From Chryseobacterium glaciei (GTDB lineage Bacteria; Bacteroidota; Bacteroidia; Flavobacteriales; Weeksellaceae), in assembly GCF_001648155.1 (NCBI RefSeq), contig NZ_CP015199.1, positions 4,473,001 to 4,537,000 of the forward strand: a stretch of 64,000 nt of DNA, in the 5' to 3' direction. Positions 8,453 through 16,375 of the stretch are shown here, one piece after another; within the stretch, counting starts at the first letter, position 1; every line of letters begins with the position of its first letter. The translations under genes were made by a program, and so were the position numbers. The notes beneath the pieces were generated by a model. It was not told where the DNA came from and did not search any database. It saw only the letters and a list, made by a program, of their open reading frames with translations.

Positions 8453-9016
8453 ATGAATATAGATGAAATCCTTGACAATATTTATCCTCTGCAGGAAAGC
8501 TCTAAATTAAGTTTAAAGAAATATATAACTGAGGTTTCACACCCCAAAAATTTCTGCTTAATGGAAGCCGAAAAAATAGTTCCTTATATTTATTTTATAA
8601 AGAAAGGAATTGTCCGCGCTTATGCTTCTACAGCCGAAAATGATATTAGTTTCTGGTTTGGAAATGAAGGTCAAACAGTGATTTCAATGAGGAGTTATGT
8701 TGAAGATAAGCCCGGTTATGAAAATATAGAATTACTGGAAGATTGCGAATTATATAAACTAGAGACAGATAGTTTAAGAAAATTATTTAACGAAGATATT
8801 CATATTGCTAATTGGGGACGAAAGTTTGCCGAACGAGAATTGATAAAGACCGAAGAATTAATTATTTCAAGACAGTTTAAAACAGCTCTGGAACGTTATA
8901 AAGATTTAATGCGTGATAAATCTGATCTTTTGAAAAGAGTCCAGCTAGGTCATATAGCTTCTTATTTAGGAATTACGCAGGTGAGTTTGAGTAGGATTCG
9001 GGCGGAGATTAAGTGA
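8453..9016 (+). CDS. Crp/Fnr-family transcriptional regulator
   Basis: A 187-residue protein with an N-terminal cyclic-nucleotide-binding-like beta-roll (residues about 10-115, with PYIYFIKKGIVRAYAS and ISFWFGNEGQ). The C-terminal helical region ends LGHIASYLGITQVSLSRIRAEIK, a compact winged-helix recognition segment. The family is widespread in Bacteroidota with mostly unknown effectors, and the arginine/serine phosphate-binding cassette of true Crp is not evident. It is divergent from the lacI operon. An operator matching that regulator lies 105 bases upstream, so cross-regulation is possible. It could equally control the SMR exporter that follows. Confidence 0.85.
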   Translation: MNIDEILDNIYPLQESSKLSLKKYITEVSHPKNFCLMEAEKIVPYIYFIKKGIVRAYASTAENDISFWFGNEGQTVISMRSYVEDKPGYENIELLEDCELYKLETDSLRKLFNEDIHIANWGRKFAERELIKTEELIISRQFKTALERYKDLMRDKSDLLKRVQLGHIASYLGITQVSLSRIRAEIK

Positions 9017-9154
9017 GAGGATGTGAGCGTTTTAGAGTTTGGGGGATTTAGTGTCTTAGTGTGAGTTTTTTTTAGCTTTACTTTTATTTTTTAACATTTG
9101 TAAAATTTTAACTGCTAAGAAATACAGAACTTTGCAGCAGAAAAATTTTAAAAA

Positions 9155-9481
9155 ATGAATTGGATCATCTTAATCATCGCAGGATTATTTGAAGTTGCTT
9201 TCGCATCTTGCCTAGGAAAAATGAAGGAAACTACCGGAACGATAATGTATCTTTGGTTTACAGGTTTCTTAGTTTCTTTAACAGTGAGCATGCTTTTACT
9301 AATGAAAGCAACCCAAACCTTACCGATTGGAACAGCTTATGCAGTATGGACAGGAATTGGAGCCGTAGGAACCGTATTAATGGGGATTTTATTTTTTAAA
9401 GATCCGGTAAGCTTTTGGAGAATATTTTTCATTGTGACTTTGGTTGGTTCTGTGATTGGGTTGAAAGCAGTTTCTCATTAA
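9155..9481 (+). CDS. SMR-family small exporter, SugE/Gdx-like
   Basis: A 108-residue, four-helix small multidrug resistance protein of the usual family length. The essential helix-1 glutamate is E13 in IAGLFEVAFASCLGK. Helix 3 carries GTAYAVWTGIGAVGTVLMGI, the form typical of the SugE/Gdx subgroup, which exports guanidinium or quaternary ammonium compounds, rather than EmrE proper. It functions as an antiparallel dimer in the inner membrane. I saw no guanidine riboswitch in the 138 bases upstream. A bidirectional terminator at 9570-9602 separates it from the convergent methyltransferase gene. Confidence 0.9.
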   Translation: MNWIILIIAGLFEVAFASCLGKMKETTGTIMYLWFTGFLVSLTVSMLLLMKATQTLPIGTAYAVWTGIGAVGTVLMGILFFKDPVSFWRIFFIVTLVGSVIGLKAVSH

Positions 9482-9569
9482 TTTTAAACACAAATAACGC
9501 TAATTCTTTGCACAAATTTTCACAAATTGATTTTACTTAAAATTTCGTGTATTTTTCAGCTATAAAAAA

Positions 9570-9602
9570 CAAAAACGTCCCTAAAGTAGAGACGTTTTTT
9601 TA
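9570..9602. terminator. Bidirectional terminator
   Basis: aaaaacgtc ... gacgttttt forms a 9-bp stem around an 11-base loop, with A-run on the left and T-run on the right. It lies between convergent genes and slightly overlaps the end of the methyltransferase gene. Confidence 0.8.
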
Positions 9603-10367
9603 TTTCTTGTAAACTACAGGTAAGATTTCATTTTGTCTTAACCCGTATTTTTTGATTTCTTCTTCTGTAAACTCTTGAGAATAGAAATTAGGTTCTGTTT
9701 CAAAACCTGCTTTTCTCAAGCGGTCAAAATAATCCATTCCGTACCAACGGACGTGGTCGTATTGCCCGAAATGTTTTTGACGTTCTTTTGGATCTTTAAT
9801 GGTGAAATCTTCATAGGTTTTCTCCAATGAATTTCTCATCGGAACCTGAAAAATCCCCCACCCGCCAGGTTTCATGACTCTGTATAATTCACTGATTGCT
9901 TTTGCATCGTCTTCAATATGTTCTAAAACATGATTACAAAAGACAATATCAAAACTTTCATCAGGGAAAGGAAGATCCAGAATATCAGCTTTTACATCTA
10001 CAATCGGAGAAAATAAATCAGCCGAAATGTAATCCAGATTTCTCATTCTCTTGAATTTCCTTAAAAATTCCTGCTCGGGAGCAATGTGTAAAACTTTAGC
10101 ATTTTTAATAAAAAAATCAGTTTCATTTTGAAGGTACAGCCACATCTGGCGGTGTCTTTCTAAGCTTAAAGTTCCTGGAGACAAAGCATTTTCCCTCTGA
10201 TTTCCATATCCGTAAGGAAGAAACTTTCGGTAAGATCTTCCGTCGATAGGATCAAAGAAATTTTCTCCTTTAAAAAACTGATAAATAATAGGTCTCGCCC
10301 AGATACTCATCTTAATAAGCATTGGACGCGGAATTTTATTTAATAAAAATTTCGTTACTTTTTTCAT
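9600..10367 (-). CDS. Class I SAM-dependent methyltransferase
   Basis: A 255-residue protein whose central part (about residues 90-190) is a Rossmann methyltransferase: AKVLHIAPEQEFLRKF (motif I region), ADILDLPFPDESFDIVFCNH and VLEHIEDDAKAISELYRVMKPGG. The last block is the typical Methyltransf_11 motif. The N-terminus (WARPIIYQFFKGENFFDPIDG) is a Bacteroidota-specific extension. Its stop-side partner map overlaps it by one base, so the two are co-transcribed. The substrate is unknown; a lipid, quinone or small-molecule acceptor cannot be distinguished from sequence. Confidence 0.85.
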   Translation of the reverse strand: MKKVTKFLLNKIPRPMLIKMSIWARPIIYQFFKGENFFDPIDGRSYRKFLPYGYGNQRENALSPGTLSLERHRQMWLYLQNETDFFIKNAKVLHIAPEQEFLRKFKRMRNLDYISADLFSPIVDVKADILDLPFPDESFDIVFCNHVLEHIEDDAKAISELYRVMKPGGWGIFQVPMRNSLEKTYEDFTIKDPKERQKHFGQYDHVRWYGMDYFDRLRKAGFETEPNFYSQEFTEEEIKKYGLRQNEILPVVYKK

Positions 10368-11176
10368 TAAAAATCCATTTGGAAAGGCTCCTCTTCATTA
10401 CTTACGATTCCTAAAGCCTCGTAAACATATTTAAATGTAGAAAGTAAGACCGGTTTCCCGTTGATCACCGCTACATCATGTTCGAAATGTGCAGAAGGCA
10501 AGTTATCTAAAGTAGTCACTGTCCAGCCATCATTATGGAATTTCACTTTCTCTGTTCCAAGGTTTATCATTGGCTCGATAGCGATTGCTAAACCATCTTT
10601 AATCACTTTTCCGCTTCCCTGTTTTCCGTAGTTTGGAACCTGAGGATCTTCGTGCATTTTTCTGCCTAAACCATGACCTACAAGCTCTTTTACCACTCCA
10701 TACCCTTCTTTTTCACAGTGAGCTTGGATTGCGTGAGAAATATCACCAATCCTTTTTCCTCTTACACATTGCGCGATCCCTTTGTATAAAGATTCTTTAG
10801 CAACTTTCAACAGTTTTTTAACTTCAGGTTTTACTTCTCCGATCTCGAAAGTATAGGCATGATCTCCAACGAAACCGTTTAAGACAGCTCCACAATCTAC
10901 AGAAAGTACGTCACCTTCCTTCACAATATCATTGTTTGGAAAACCGTGTACCACCTGATCGTTTGGAGAAATACATAAAGAGTTCGGGAAACCTCCATAT
11001 CCTAAAAATGCAGGTTCAGCACCATGATCTTTAATAAAATCATGCGCTAATTTATCTAAATATAAAGTAGTAATCCCAGGTTTGATTTCTTTCGCCAACA
11101 TTCCTAATGTTCTGGAAACCAACTGAGCACTTTCTTTCATAAGACGAAGCTCGTCTATTGTTTTTAATTGAATCAT
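10367..11176 (-). CDS. map: Methionine aminopeptidase, type I
   Basis: Removes the initiator methionine from nascent proteins. The 269-residue pita-bread-fold enzyme shows all five metal ligands: the aspartates in SVDCGAVLNGFVGDHAYTF, the histidine in GHGLGRKMHEDPQVPNYG, and the glutamates in IEPMINLG and AHFEHDVAV. It lacks the type II insertion. The last base overlaps the first base of the methyltransferase gene, so both are on one message. The upstream gap to the HAD gene holds a repetitive palindrome (11187-11323), so the transcript probably begins in or near that gap. Confidence 0.97.
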   Translation of the reverse strand: MIQLKTIDELRLMKESAQLVSRTLGMLAKEIKPGITTLYLDKLAHDFIKDHGAEPAFLGYGGFPNSLCISPNDQVVHGFPNNDIVKEGDVLSVDCGAVLNGFVGDHAYTFEIGEVKPEVKKLLKVAKESLYKGIAQCVRGKRIGDISHAIQAHCEKEGYGVVKELVGHGLGRKMHEDPQVPNYGKQGSGKVIKDGLAIAIEPMINLGTEKVKFHNDGWTVTTLDNLPSAHFEHDVAVINGKPVLLSTFKYVYEALGIVSNEEEPFQMDF

Positions 11177-11186
11177 TTTTTTGTTT

Positions 11187-11323
11187 AGATATTAGAAATT
11201 AGATGTTAGAAACTAGATAAAAAATTATGCATTTTTTCATAACATCTAATATTTTCTGATTAAAATTTAAAATTAAAAGCTGATTTAAAAACTAATTTCT
11301 AACATCTAACTTCTAGTTTCTTA
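11187..11323. repeat. Palindromic intergenic repeat with ATTAGATGTT core
   Basis: The left arm (11187-11217) carries attagatgttagaaa. The right arm (11288-11323) carries its near reverse complement, sharing the exact 14-mer ttagatgttagaaa. A third, reversed core aacatctaat lies between them at 11241-11250. The whole gap between map and the HAD gene is built of these TTAGAAATTAGATG-like units. Such elements are common between genes in Chryseobacterium-like genomes; the function is unknown. Confidence 0.6.
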
Positions 11324-11330
11324 TAAAAAT

Positions 11331-11762
11331 CTACCAGAAAAGTCCTTTTTTCTTTTCTTTTTTAAGTTTAGAATAGGCTAAAACTTCTTTTCCTTCTACA
11401 CGAAATTCTATTCTTTCATTAATGATATTGTAGATTTCACCCCAACCTGGGAATCCTCCTAAATTTCTGTCATCAATAAACCAATCTGCATCCAGTTTTC
11501 TTGATTGTGTTTCAGAATCAAAAACTTCTCCTTCAAAACTTGAATTTACGGCATAGAATTCAATTCCGTTGCTTCTGCAGAATTCTACTGCTTCATCCAA
11601 TTTTTTTCCGTGTCTGTATGTCCAAAGGATCAGTCTGAATCCTTGACCTTGTAATTTTTTTAATGTTTCGAATGCGAAAATCTTCGCTTTTCCAATTGCC
11701 GGATATGCATCATCAACGATTGTTCCGTCAAAATCCACAGCAATTTTTTTATTATTCATCAT
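11331..11762 (-). CDS. HAD-superfamily hydrolase, small (BT0820-like)
   Basis: A 143-residue protein with the HAD phosphatase motif I KKIAVDFDGTIVDDAYP (DxDGT, residues 5-21). Motif II is in RLILWTYR, and the acidic motif ADWFIDDRNLGGFPGWGEI comes near the end. There is no cap domain, as in the short cap-less HAD hydrolases known from Bacteroidota. Phosphatase activity on a small substrate is likely but unproven. It has its own well-formed promoter (11784-11813), which overlaps the terminator hairpin of the upstream desaturase gene. Confidence 0.82.
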   Translation of the reverse strand: MMNNKKIAVDFDGTIVDDAYPAIGKAKIFAFETLKKLQGQGFRLILWTYRHGKKLDEAVEFCRSNGIEFYAVNSSFEGEVFDSETQSRKLDADWFIDDRNLGGFPGWGEIYNIINERIEFRVEGKEVLAYSKLKKEKKKGLFW

Positions 11763-11783
11763 TTACCTTATGATTTAGAGTTG

Positions 11784-11813
11784 CAAAGATAAGAAATAAT
11801 AAAGAGTGCCAAA
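11784..11813 (-). promoter_or_regulatory. Promoter of the HAD hydrolase gene
   Basis: Minus strand TTTG (11810-11813), 18-bp spacer measured from the box edge at 11809 to 11792, then TATCTTTG (11784-11791). This is a good match to TTTG-N17-23-TAnnTTTG. The -33 part lies inside the hairpin of the upstream terminator. Confidence 0.7.
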
Positions 11814-11829
11814 AAACTTGACACTCTTA
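11801..11829 (-). terminator. Terminator after the desaturase gene
   Basis: GAGTG-c-CAA ... TTG-a-CACTC forms a hairpin 27 bases after the desaturase stop, followed on the minus strand by ctttattattt. It shares bases with the promoter of the next gene. Confidence 0.6.
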
Positions 11830-11855
11830 CTTTATAATTTAATGATAATATGGAA

Positions 11856-12836
11856 CTAACTTTTTACCCAGCTAAACTGAAACTGTAGATCCGGAGTAGA
11901 AACTCTGTCTGTGATTTTCTGTAATCTTCCCGGCAATTTCATTAGATATTCCTGAGCTTTTTCTGCTTTTTCAGTAAGACCTGTTACATGCTCAATCTTC
12001 CATTCATCCAATAAGTCTTTCATAATATTGATGTAATCCTGACCTGTATACACCATACATCTTTGCGCTGCATCTGAGAAATGTCCCCAAAGTTCACCCG
12101 CTTTTTGTCCTGACTGTCTCATCAAATGCGCAGGCATTACAATTTTCTTACGCATCATATCTTCAAATGCCAAGATCATTTCTGATGGATCTAATTCTAA
12201 AATTTTTGCAACGAAATGTTTGTAAGCTTTAGCGTGTCTCGCTTCATCAGCAGCAATTACACCACACATTTTAGCTAATTTTCCGTTTCCGGACTGCTTT
12301 GCCAATGTTCCTACTCTTCTGTGAGAAATATTGGTAGCCGTTTCCTGAAAACTTGTATATACGAAGTTTCTGTATGGGTCCATACTTGTACCGATATCGA
12401 AACCGTCACTGATTAAATATTGTGTTGTGATCTCGACTTGTCTCATGTTTACTCTTCCACACAGATAAAGATATTTGTTTAATAAATCTCCGTGTCTGTT
12501 TTCTTCACCGGTCCAAGATCTGATCCAGTTTGCCCAGCCAACTTTGTTTTCTTCCTGATTAATTCCCTCAACACCCATTAACCAAGATTCGTATGATGGA
12601 AGAGCTTCCTCCGTAATACAGTCTCCAATTAATGTTACGAAAAGATCGTAAGGCATTTCACGGGCGAAAGTCTGAATTTCTTCTAAATCATGCTTAAAAT
12701 CATCACTTGACGGATCTGGAAGATAGTCTGAGGGTTGCCAAATTTTCTCAATTGGCGTCAAAAATTTTTCTAGAAAAGAACCTACTTCCTTTTCCAATAT
12801 TCCCATTACTTCTTTCCTTACAAGACTGTGATACAT
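11856..12836 (-). CDS. Acyl-ACP desaturase (ferritin-like, type 2)
   Basis: A soluble di-iron desaturase that puts a cis double bond into acyl-ACP (stearoyl-ACP 9-desaturase family). The 326-residue helical protein has both iron-binding EExxH-type motifs, EENRHGDLLNKYLYL and ADEARHAKAYKHFV, plus the carboxylate in FQETATNISHRR. Plant enzymes carry a transit peptide that is absent here. A -7 element TATCTTTG lies at 12861-12868. It is flanked by terminator hairpins on both sides, so it is a monocistronic unit. It probably makes unsaturated fatty acids for membrane lipids. Confidence 0.9.
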   Translation of the reverse strand: MYHSLVRKEVMGILEKEVGSFLEKFLTPIEKIWQPSDYLPDPSSDDFKHDLEEIQTFAREMPYDLFVTLIGDCITEEALPSYESWLMGVEGINQEENKVGWANWIRSWTGEENRHGDLLNKYLYLCGRVNMRQVEITTQYLISDGFDIGTSMDPYRNFVYTSFQETATNISHRRVGTLAKQSGNGKLAKMCGVIAADEARHAKAYKHFVAKILELDPSEMILAFEDMMRKKIVMPAHLMRQSGQKAGELWGHFSDAAQRCMVYTGQDYINIMKDLLDEWKIEHVTGLTEKAEKAQEYLMKLPGRLQKITDRVSTPDLQFQFSWVKS

Positions 12837-12860
12837 TTTAACTATTTAGATTTTAATTTA

Positions 12861-12868
12861 CAAAGATA
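12861..12868 (-). promoter_or_regulatory. -7 promoter element of the desaturase gene
   Basis: Minus-strand TATCTTTG, 24 bases before the ATG, matches TAnnTTTG. No TTG is visible at 17-23 bp upstream. Confidence 0.45.
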
Positions 12869-12931
12869 GGATTTATTTATTATTTGGCGCATAATAACAT
12901 ATGTAACTCATAATATGTCTGACATAAATCA

Positions 12932-12968
12932 TAAAAAATACCATTCTAAAGATAGAACGGTATTTTTT
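12932..12968 (-). terminator. Terminator after gpmI
   Basis: AATACCATTCT ... AGAACGGTATT forms an 11-bp stem with one G-T pair, flanked by A and T runs. It lies about 20 bases downstream of the gpmI stop. Confidence 0.75.
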
Positions 12969-12985
12969 TAACATTATTATTGATT

Positions 12986-14527
12986 TTAGCTAACTAAAAT
13001 ATCTCCAGTCATAATTTCAGGGGTTTCTATTCCCATTACTTTAAGAATTGTTGGAGCAACATCTCCTAATTTTCCTGGTTTTAAACTCCAGGTATGATCT
13101 TTATCCATCACAATAAATGGAACCAAGTTTGTTGAATGCTGTGTATTTGGAGTTCCGTCCGGATTAATCATTACATCTGAATTTCCGTGATCTGCAAGGA
13201 TGAAAACAGCATATCCATTTTCATAAGCTGTTGTTGCAACTTTTTCGATGCATTTATCAACTATTTCGGCAGCTTTTACAGCAGCTTCGAAAACTCCTGT
13301 GTGCCCAACCATATCTGTGTTGGCGAAATTTAAACAGATGAAATCAGCCGTTCCATTTTCTAATTCGGGAACGATAGCATTTGTGATATCGTAAGCAGAC
13401 ATTTCAGGTTTTAAATCATAAGTTGGAACATCTTTCGGGCTTGGACAAAGCAATCTTCTTTCGCCAACAAATTCCTCTTCTCTTCCTCCTGAAAAGAAAA
13501 ACGTAACGTGAGGATATTTCTCTGTTTCCGCAATTCTGATCTGCGTTTTATTGTTTCTTTCTAAAACCTCTCCCATTGTATCCTGAAGAACATTTTCATC
13601 AAAAACTACATGTACATTTTGGTAGGTTTTATCGTAATTCGTCAGTGTAACGTAATATAAATTCAGCTTGCGCATAGAATAATCCGGATAATCCTGCTGA
13701 GAAAGCACTTCTGTAATCTCACGACCTCTGTCTGTACGGAAATTGAAACAAATAACCACATCATTATCTGTAATCTTAGCTACAGGAACAATGTTTCCGG
13801 TTTGCTTTTGATCGATCATGATGATCGGTTTTAAGAATTCATCCGTTACATTATTATTGTAAGATTCTTTAATTGAAGCTAAAGCATCGGTTGATTGCAA
13901 ACCAATTCCCTCTACCATTGCATCGTAAGCCAATTTTACACGCTCCCATCTTTTATCTCTGTCCATCGCATAATAACGACCAATAACAGTTGCTAGTTTT
14001 CCGGTTGTATGAGTCATATGTTTTTGAAGCTCATCAATAAAGCCAAACCCTGAATGAGGATCACAGTCTCTACCGTCTGTAAAAGCATGAACAAAAACAT
14101 TATCATGTAAGCCAAATTCCCCTGCAGCAGTTAAAAGACCTTTCAGGTGATTGATATGTGAATGTACTCCTCCATTAGAAACCAATCCGATAAAGTGTAC
14201 TTTTTTATTTTCTCTTTTAGCATACTCAAATGCTTCCTGAATGGTTTTTTCTTGACCTAATGTTCCATTTTCAACGGCCATATTCAGTTTAACAAGGTTT
14301 TGGTATACTACTCTACCTGCTCCTAAATTCATGTGTCCAACTTCAGAATTTCCCATCTGACCGAAAGGAAGACCAACCGCCAAACCACTCGCCTCAAGCG
14401 TTGCGTGAGGAAATTTTGTATAACAACTATCTATAAATGGTGTATTTGCTTTGTCTAATGCTGAAACGTCTGGATTAAGACCCAATCCCCATCCGTCAAG
14501 GATCGCTAATATTGCTTTTTTTGACAT
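12986..14527 (-). CDS. gpmI: 2,3-bisphosphoglycerate-independent phosphoglycerate mutase
   Basis: Glycolytic interconversion of 3- and 2-phosphoglycerate, dependent on Mn2+ and not on 2,3-BPG. The 513-residue protein has the expected metal-binding aspartate D11 (ILAILDGWG) and catalytic serine S61 (FGQMGNSEVGHMNLGAGR). HSHINHL and TDGRDCDPHSGFGF belong to the transferase domain, and the second metal site is in FANTDMVGHTG and ADHGNSDVM. It is complete and of standard length. It stands alone between a terminator at 12932-12968 and a 350-base upstream gap with a -7 element. Confidence 0.98.
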   Translation of the reverse strand: MSKKAILAILDGWGLGLNPDVSALDKANTPFIDSCYTKFPHATLEASGLAVGLPFGQMGNSEVGHMNLGAGRVVYQNLVKLNMAVENGTLGQEKTIQEAFEYAKRENKKVHFIGLVSNGGVHSHINHLKGLLTAAGEFGLHDNVFVHAFTDGRDCDPHSGFGFIDELQKHMTHTTGKLATVIGRYYAMDRDKRWERVKLAYDAMVEGIGLQSTDALASIKESYNNNVTDEFLKPIIMIDQKQTGNIVPVAKITDNDVVICFNFRTDRGREITEVLSQQDYPDYSMRKLNLYYVTLTNYDKTYQNVHVVFDENVLQDTMGEVLERNNKTQIRIAETEKYPHVTFFFSGGREEEFVGERRLLCPSPKDVPTYDLKPEMSAYDITNAIVPELENGTADFICLNFANTDMVGHTGVFEAAVKAAEIVDKCIEKVATTAYENGYAVFILADHGNSDVMINPDGTPNTQHSTNLVPFIVMDKDHTWSLKPGKLGDVAPTILKVMGIETPEIMTGDILVS

Positions 14528-14880
14528 TATTTTATAACTTTTGTACTACAAATTTATCTATTTTAGAATGAATTGAAGAATTTGAAAGACTTAAATTTTT
14601 ATTAAAATTTTGTCTTTCCCCAACAGATATCAACATATTTAAACTACAAATTTTTCATACTGACTTTTAGTAAATCCTGTAAAGTTGTATTTCAAATATT
14701 TTGATCGGACATCAGTAAGTAAAAATACGTACTGAACAGAATAGGCATTTACACTCTATTTTTAACTGATCTTAATGCGTTCCTTTGAAATAGTAATAGA
14801 GAACAAAGAATCAACAATATTTACAAATGGACGAATCCGAAAAGCCTTACGAGTAGGAAAACTTAAAAAAACTAAATACC
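14528..14880. other. Intergenic region between divergent genes
   Basis: A 353-base AT-rich gap. A minus-strand TAAATTTG (14549-14556) is the likely -7 box of gpmI. For the plus-strand gene at 14881 only TTCCTTTG (one mismatch to TAnnTTTG) near 14785 is seen. No ORF of note. Confidence 0.5.
14549..14556 (-). promoter_or_regulatory. -7 promoter element of gpmI
   Basis: Minus-strand TAAATTTG fits TAnnTTTG, 21 bases before the gpmI ATG. No convincing -33 TTG. Confidence 0.4.
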
Positions 14881-15879
14881 ATGTTTACAAAACTAGAATT
14901 AATCAATTTAAAAACATCTTTCAACACTGCATATCCTGAATATTGCAGTCAATTAGATGCTTGTACGACTGAGACAGAGTTATTAGAAACGTATGAAAAA
15001 ATTAAAGAAGATGCGTTTGCTAAGGCTAAACCATATTTAGCAGCAGGTGATGATCCTACCGGTTTTCCGGCACTGGCTCTTACTCCACAACAGTATAATA
15101 ATCTGAAATCAGCAACAGGATCAAATATCAAAGTGTATGTTACAGCAATGCTTAATCAGGCTCAAATAATTCAGCCAAGTTTCAGTGTTGGTCAAACCGT
15201 TGCAACACTTATAGGAGGCGGTCTTACTGCAATAGGTACAATTGCCGGAGCAGCATTTGGTACCGGTATTATAGGCGGAATGGTTGCATCTGTTGCGGTT
15301 GCTGCAGGAGTAACAGCAGTTACCGTTGCTGGTCTTGTAACGCTGATAGCAGTTGCTATTGTTGCGGTAATTATCCCTATTCTTTATTTTATGCTTAAAC
15401 CAGCGTGTTGTTTTGTATTAGTATTAAACGAAACAAATAATCAGCTGACATGGAAAGACGATTATAATGTTCATGGGAAGCCTATCGGACATACTCCGCA
15501 TATTAGTGCTGCCATAGATATTCCTGAACCTATTCCTGGAGCTGGTAAATATGTTTATGCAGGTCTTGTACAAACGGATAAGAGAGATGCCGCTTTATTT
15601 GGAACTCAATATGGATTTACTTACACAGGAGACGTTGGCAAGTATAATGTTAATTTCGGGGCAGAATGTCCTTTAAGCAGTATTTATGTAGATAATAACT
15701 GCTATTGTGAAATAGGTTCCACATCAGAAAATTCAGCACGTCAAACAACTAAAAAGAATGCTTTGACCTATTCTGCAACAAGTACAACTCCAAAACTTGA
15801 TACAAGCATCAAATGTAATTCTGCATCCGGATATGTAGCCTACTATATTGCAAGAGTTGAGGATGGTTCGTTAAGCTAA
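14881..15879 (+). CDS. Unknown protein with long hydrophobic core, candidate membrane-active protein
   Basis: I do not recognise this 332-residue protein. Three parts are visible. Residues 1-100 are polar and probably helical. Residues 103-172 are an unbroken Gly/Ala/Val/Ile-rich stretch (for example TLIGGGLTAIGTIAGAAFG) long enough for two or three membrane helices. Residues 178-332 look like beta-strands with several cysteines (CC at 176-177; CYC at 274-276) and LNETNNQLTWKDDYNVHGK. There is no signal peptide. A soluble domain, a hydrophobic hairpin and a beta domain is a layout shared by alpha-helical pore-forming toxins, but this is only architectural. It has its own terminator (15938-15966) and no obvious partner gene. 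Confidence 0.75.
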   Translation: MFTKLELINLKTSFNTAYPEYCSQLDACTTETELLETYEKIKEDAFAKAKPYLAAGDDPTGFPALALTPQQYNNLKSATGSNIKVYVTAMLNQAQIIQPSFSVGQTVATLIGGGLTAIGTIAGAAFGTGIIGGMVASVAVAAGVTAVTVAGLVTLIAVAIVAVIIPILYFMLKPACCFVLVLNETNNQLTWKDDYNVHGKPIGHTPHISAAIDIPEPIPGAGKYVYAGLVQTDKRDAALFGTQYGFTYTGDVGKYNVNFGAECPLSSIYVDNNCYCEIGSTSENSARQTTKKNALTYSATSTTPKLDTSIKCNSASGYVAYYIARVEDGSLS

Positions 15880-15937
15880 ACCCAATTATAAGCTATATTC
15901 TTATCCATTGGAAAGAATCTCAGCCAACTTTATATAT

Positions 15938-15966
15938 CAGCAGTACTTTCACGGTACTGCTTTTTT
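15938..15966 (+). terminator. Terminator after the 332-residue protein gene
   Basis: GCAGTAC-tttcacg-GTACTGC followed by six T is a classic intrinsic terminator, 60 bases after the stop at 15879. Confidence 0.88.
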
Positions 15967-16049
15967 CATTATTACAATGTTTTTTATTCTTACCACAGAT
16001 TTGCACAGATGTTTATGGTTAGTAATTAATTTATTTTTAATTTTGCTTT

Positions 16050-16373
16050 ATGGATTTACGAGATCAATTGAAGAACCTTTTTCCTACTCATGAAGAGCAG
16101 GATTTTGAGATGCCTGAAGAGCAATTTAAGCAAAAAGAGCCTTTGGTATGTAAGTTTGAGAAAAAAGGAAGAAACGGAAAACCTGTAACGATCGTTGAAG
16201 GTTGGGAAGGAAGCGAGGAAGATTTAAAGAAAATCTCAAAAAAAATAAAAACCACACTGGGAATAGGTGGTTCTGAAAAGGATGGAACGATTATTATTCA
16301 AGGGGATAATCGTGATAAAATAATGGATATCCTTAAAGAAATGGGATATAAAACCAAAAGAGTTGGCGGATAA
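16050..16373 (+). CDS. SUI1/eIF1-like translation factor (YciH family)
   Basis: A 107-residue protein whose C-terminal two thirds form an SUI1 domain: KGRNGKPVTIVEGWEGSEED, then LKKISKKIKTTLGIGGSEKD and GTIIIQGDNRDKIMDILKEMG. This matches bacterial YciH, which can discriminate initiation codon and initiator tRNA in vitro. A basic C-terminal KTKRVGG is also typical. The gene converges on the LRR gene with only two bases between stops. A TAATTTTG at 16038-16045 lies only five bases before the ATG and could be a -7 box of a nearly leaderless message, but no -33 element supports this. Confidence 0.9.
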   Translation: MDLRDQLKNLFPTHEEQDFEMPEEQFKQKEPLVCKFEKKGRNGKPVTIVEGWEGSEEDLKKISKKIKTTLGIGGSEKDGTIIIQGDNRDKIMDILKEMGYKTKRVGG

Positions 16374-16375
16374 AT

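Noticed and set aside
9017..9154. Guanidine riboswitch upstream of the SugE/Gdx-like gene
   Set aside because: The 138 bases show no ACGR/GGGACG-type conserved elements or stable hairpins expected of guanidine riboswitches.
15908..16093. 61-residue ORF between the orphan protein gene and SUI1
   Set aside because: It contains the intrinsic terminator at 15938-15966 and overlaps the SUI1 start; the hydrophobic translation comes from T-rich DNA.
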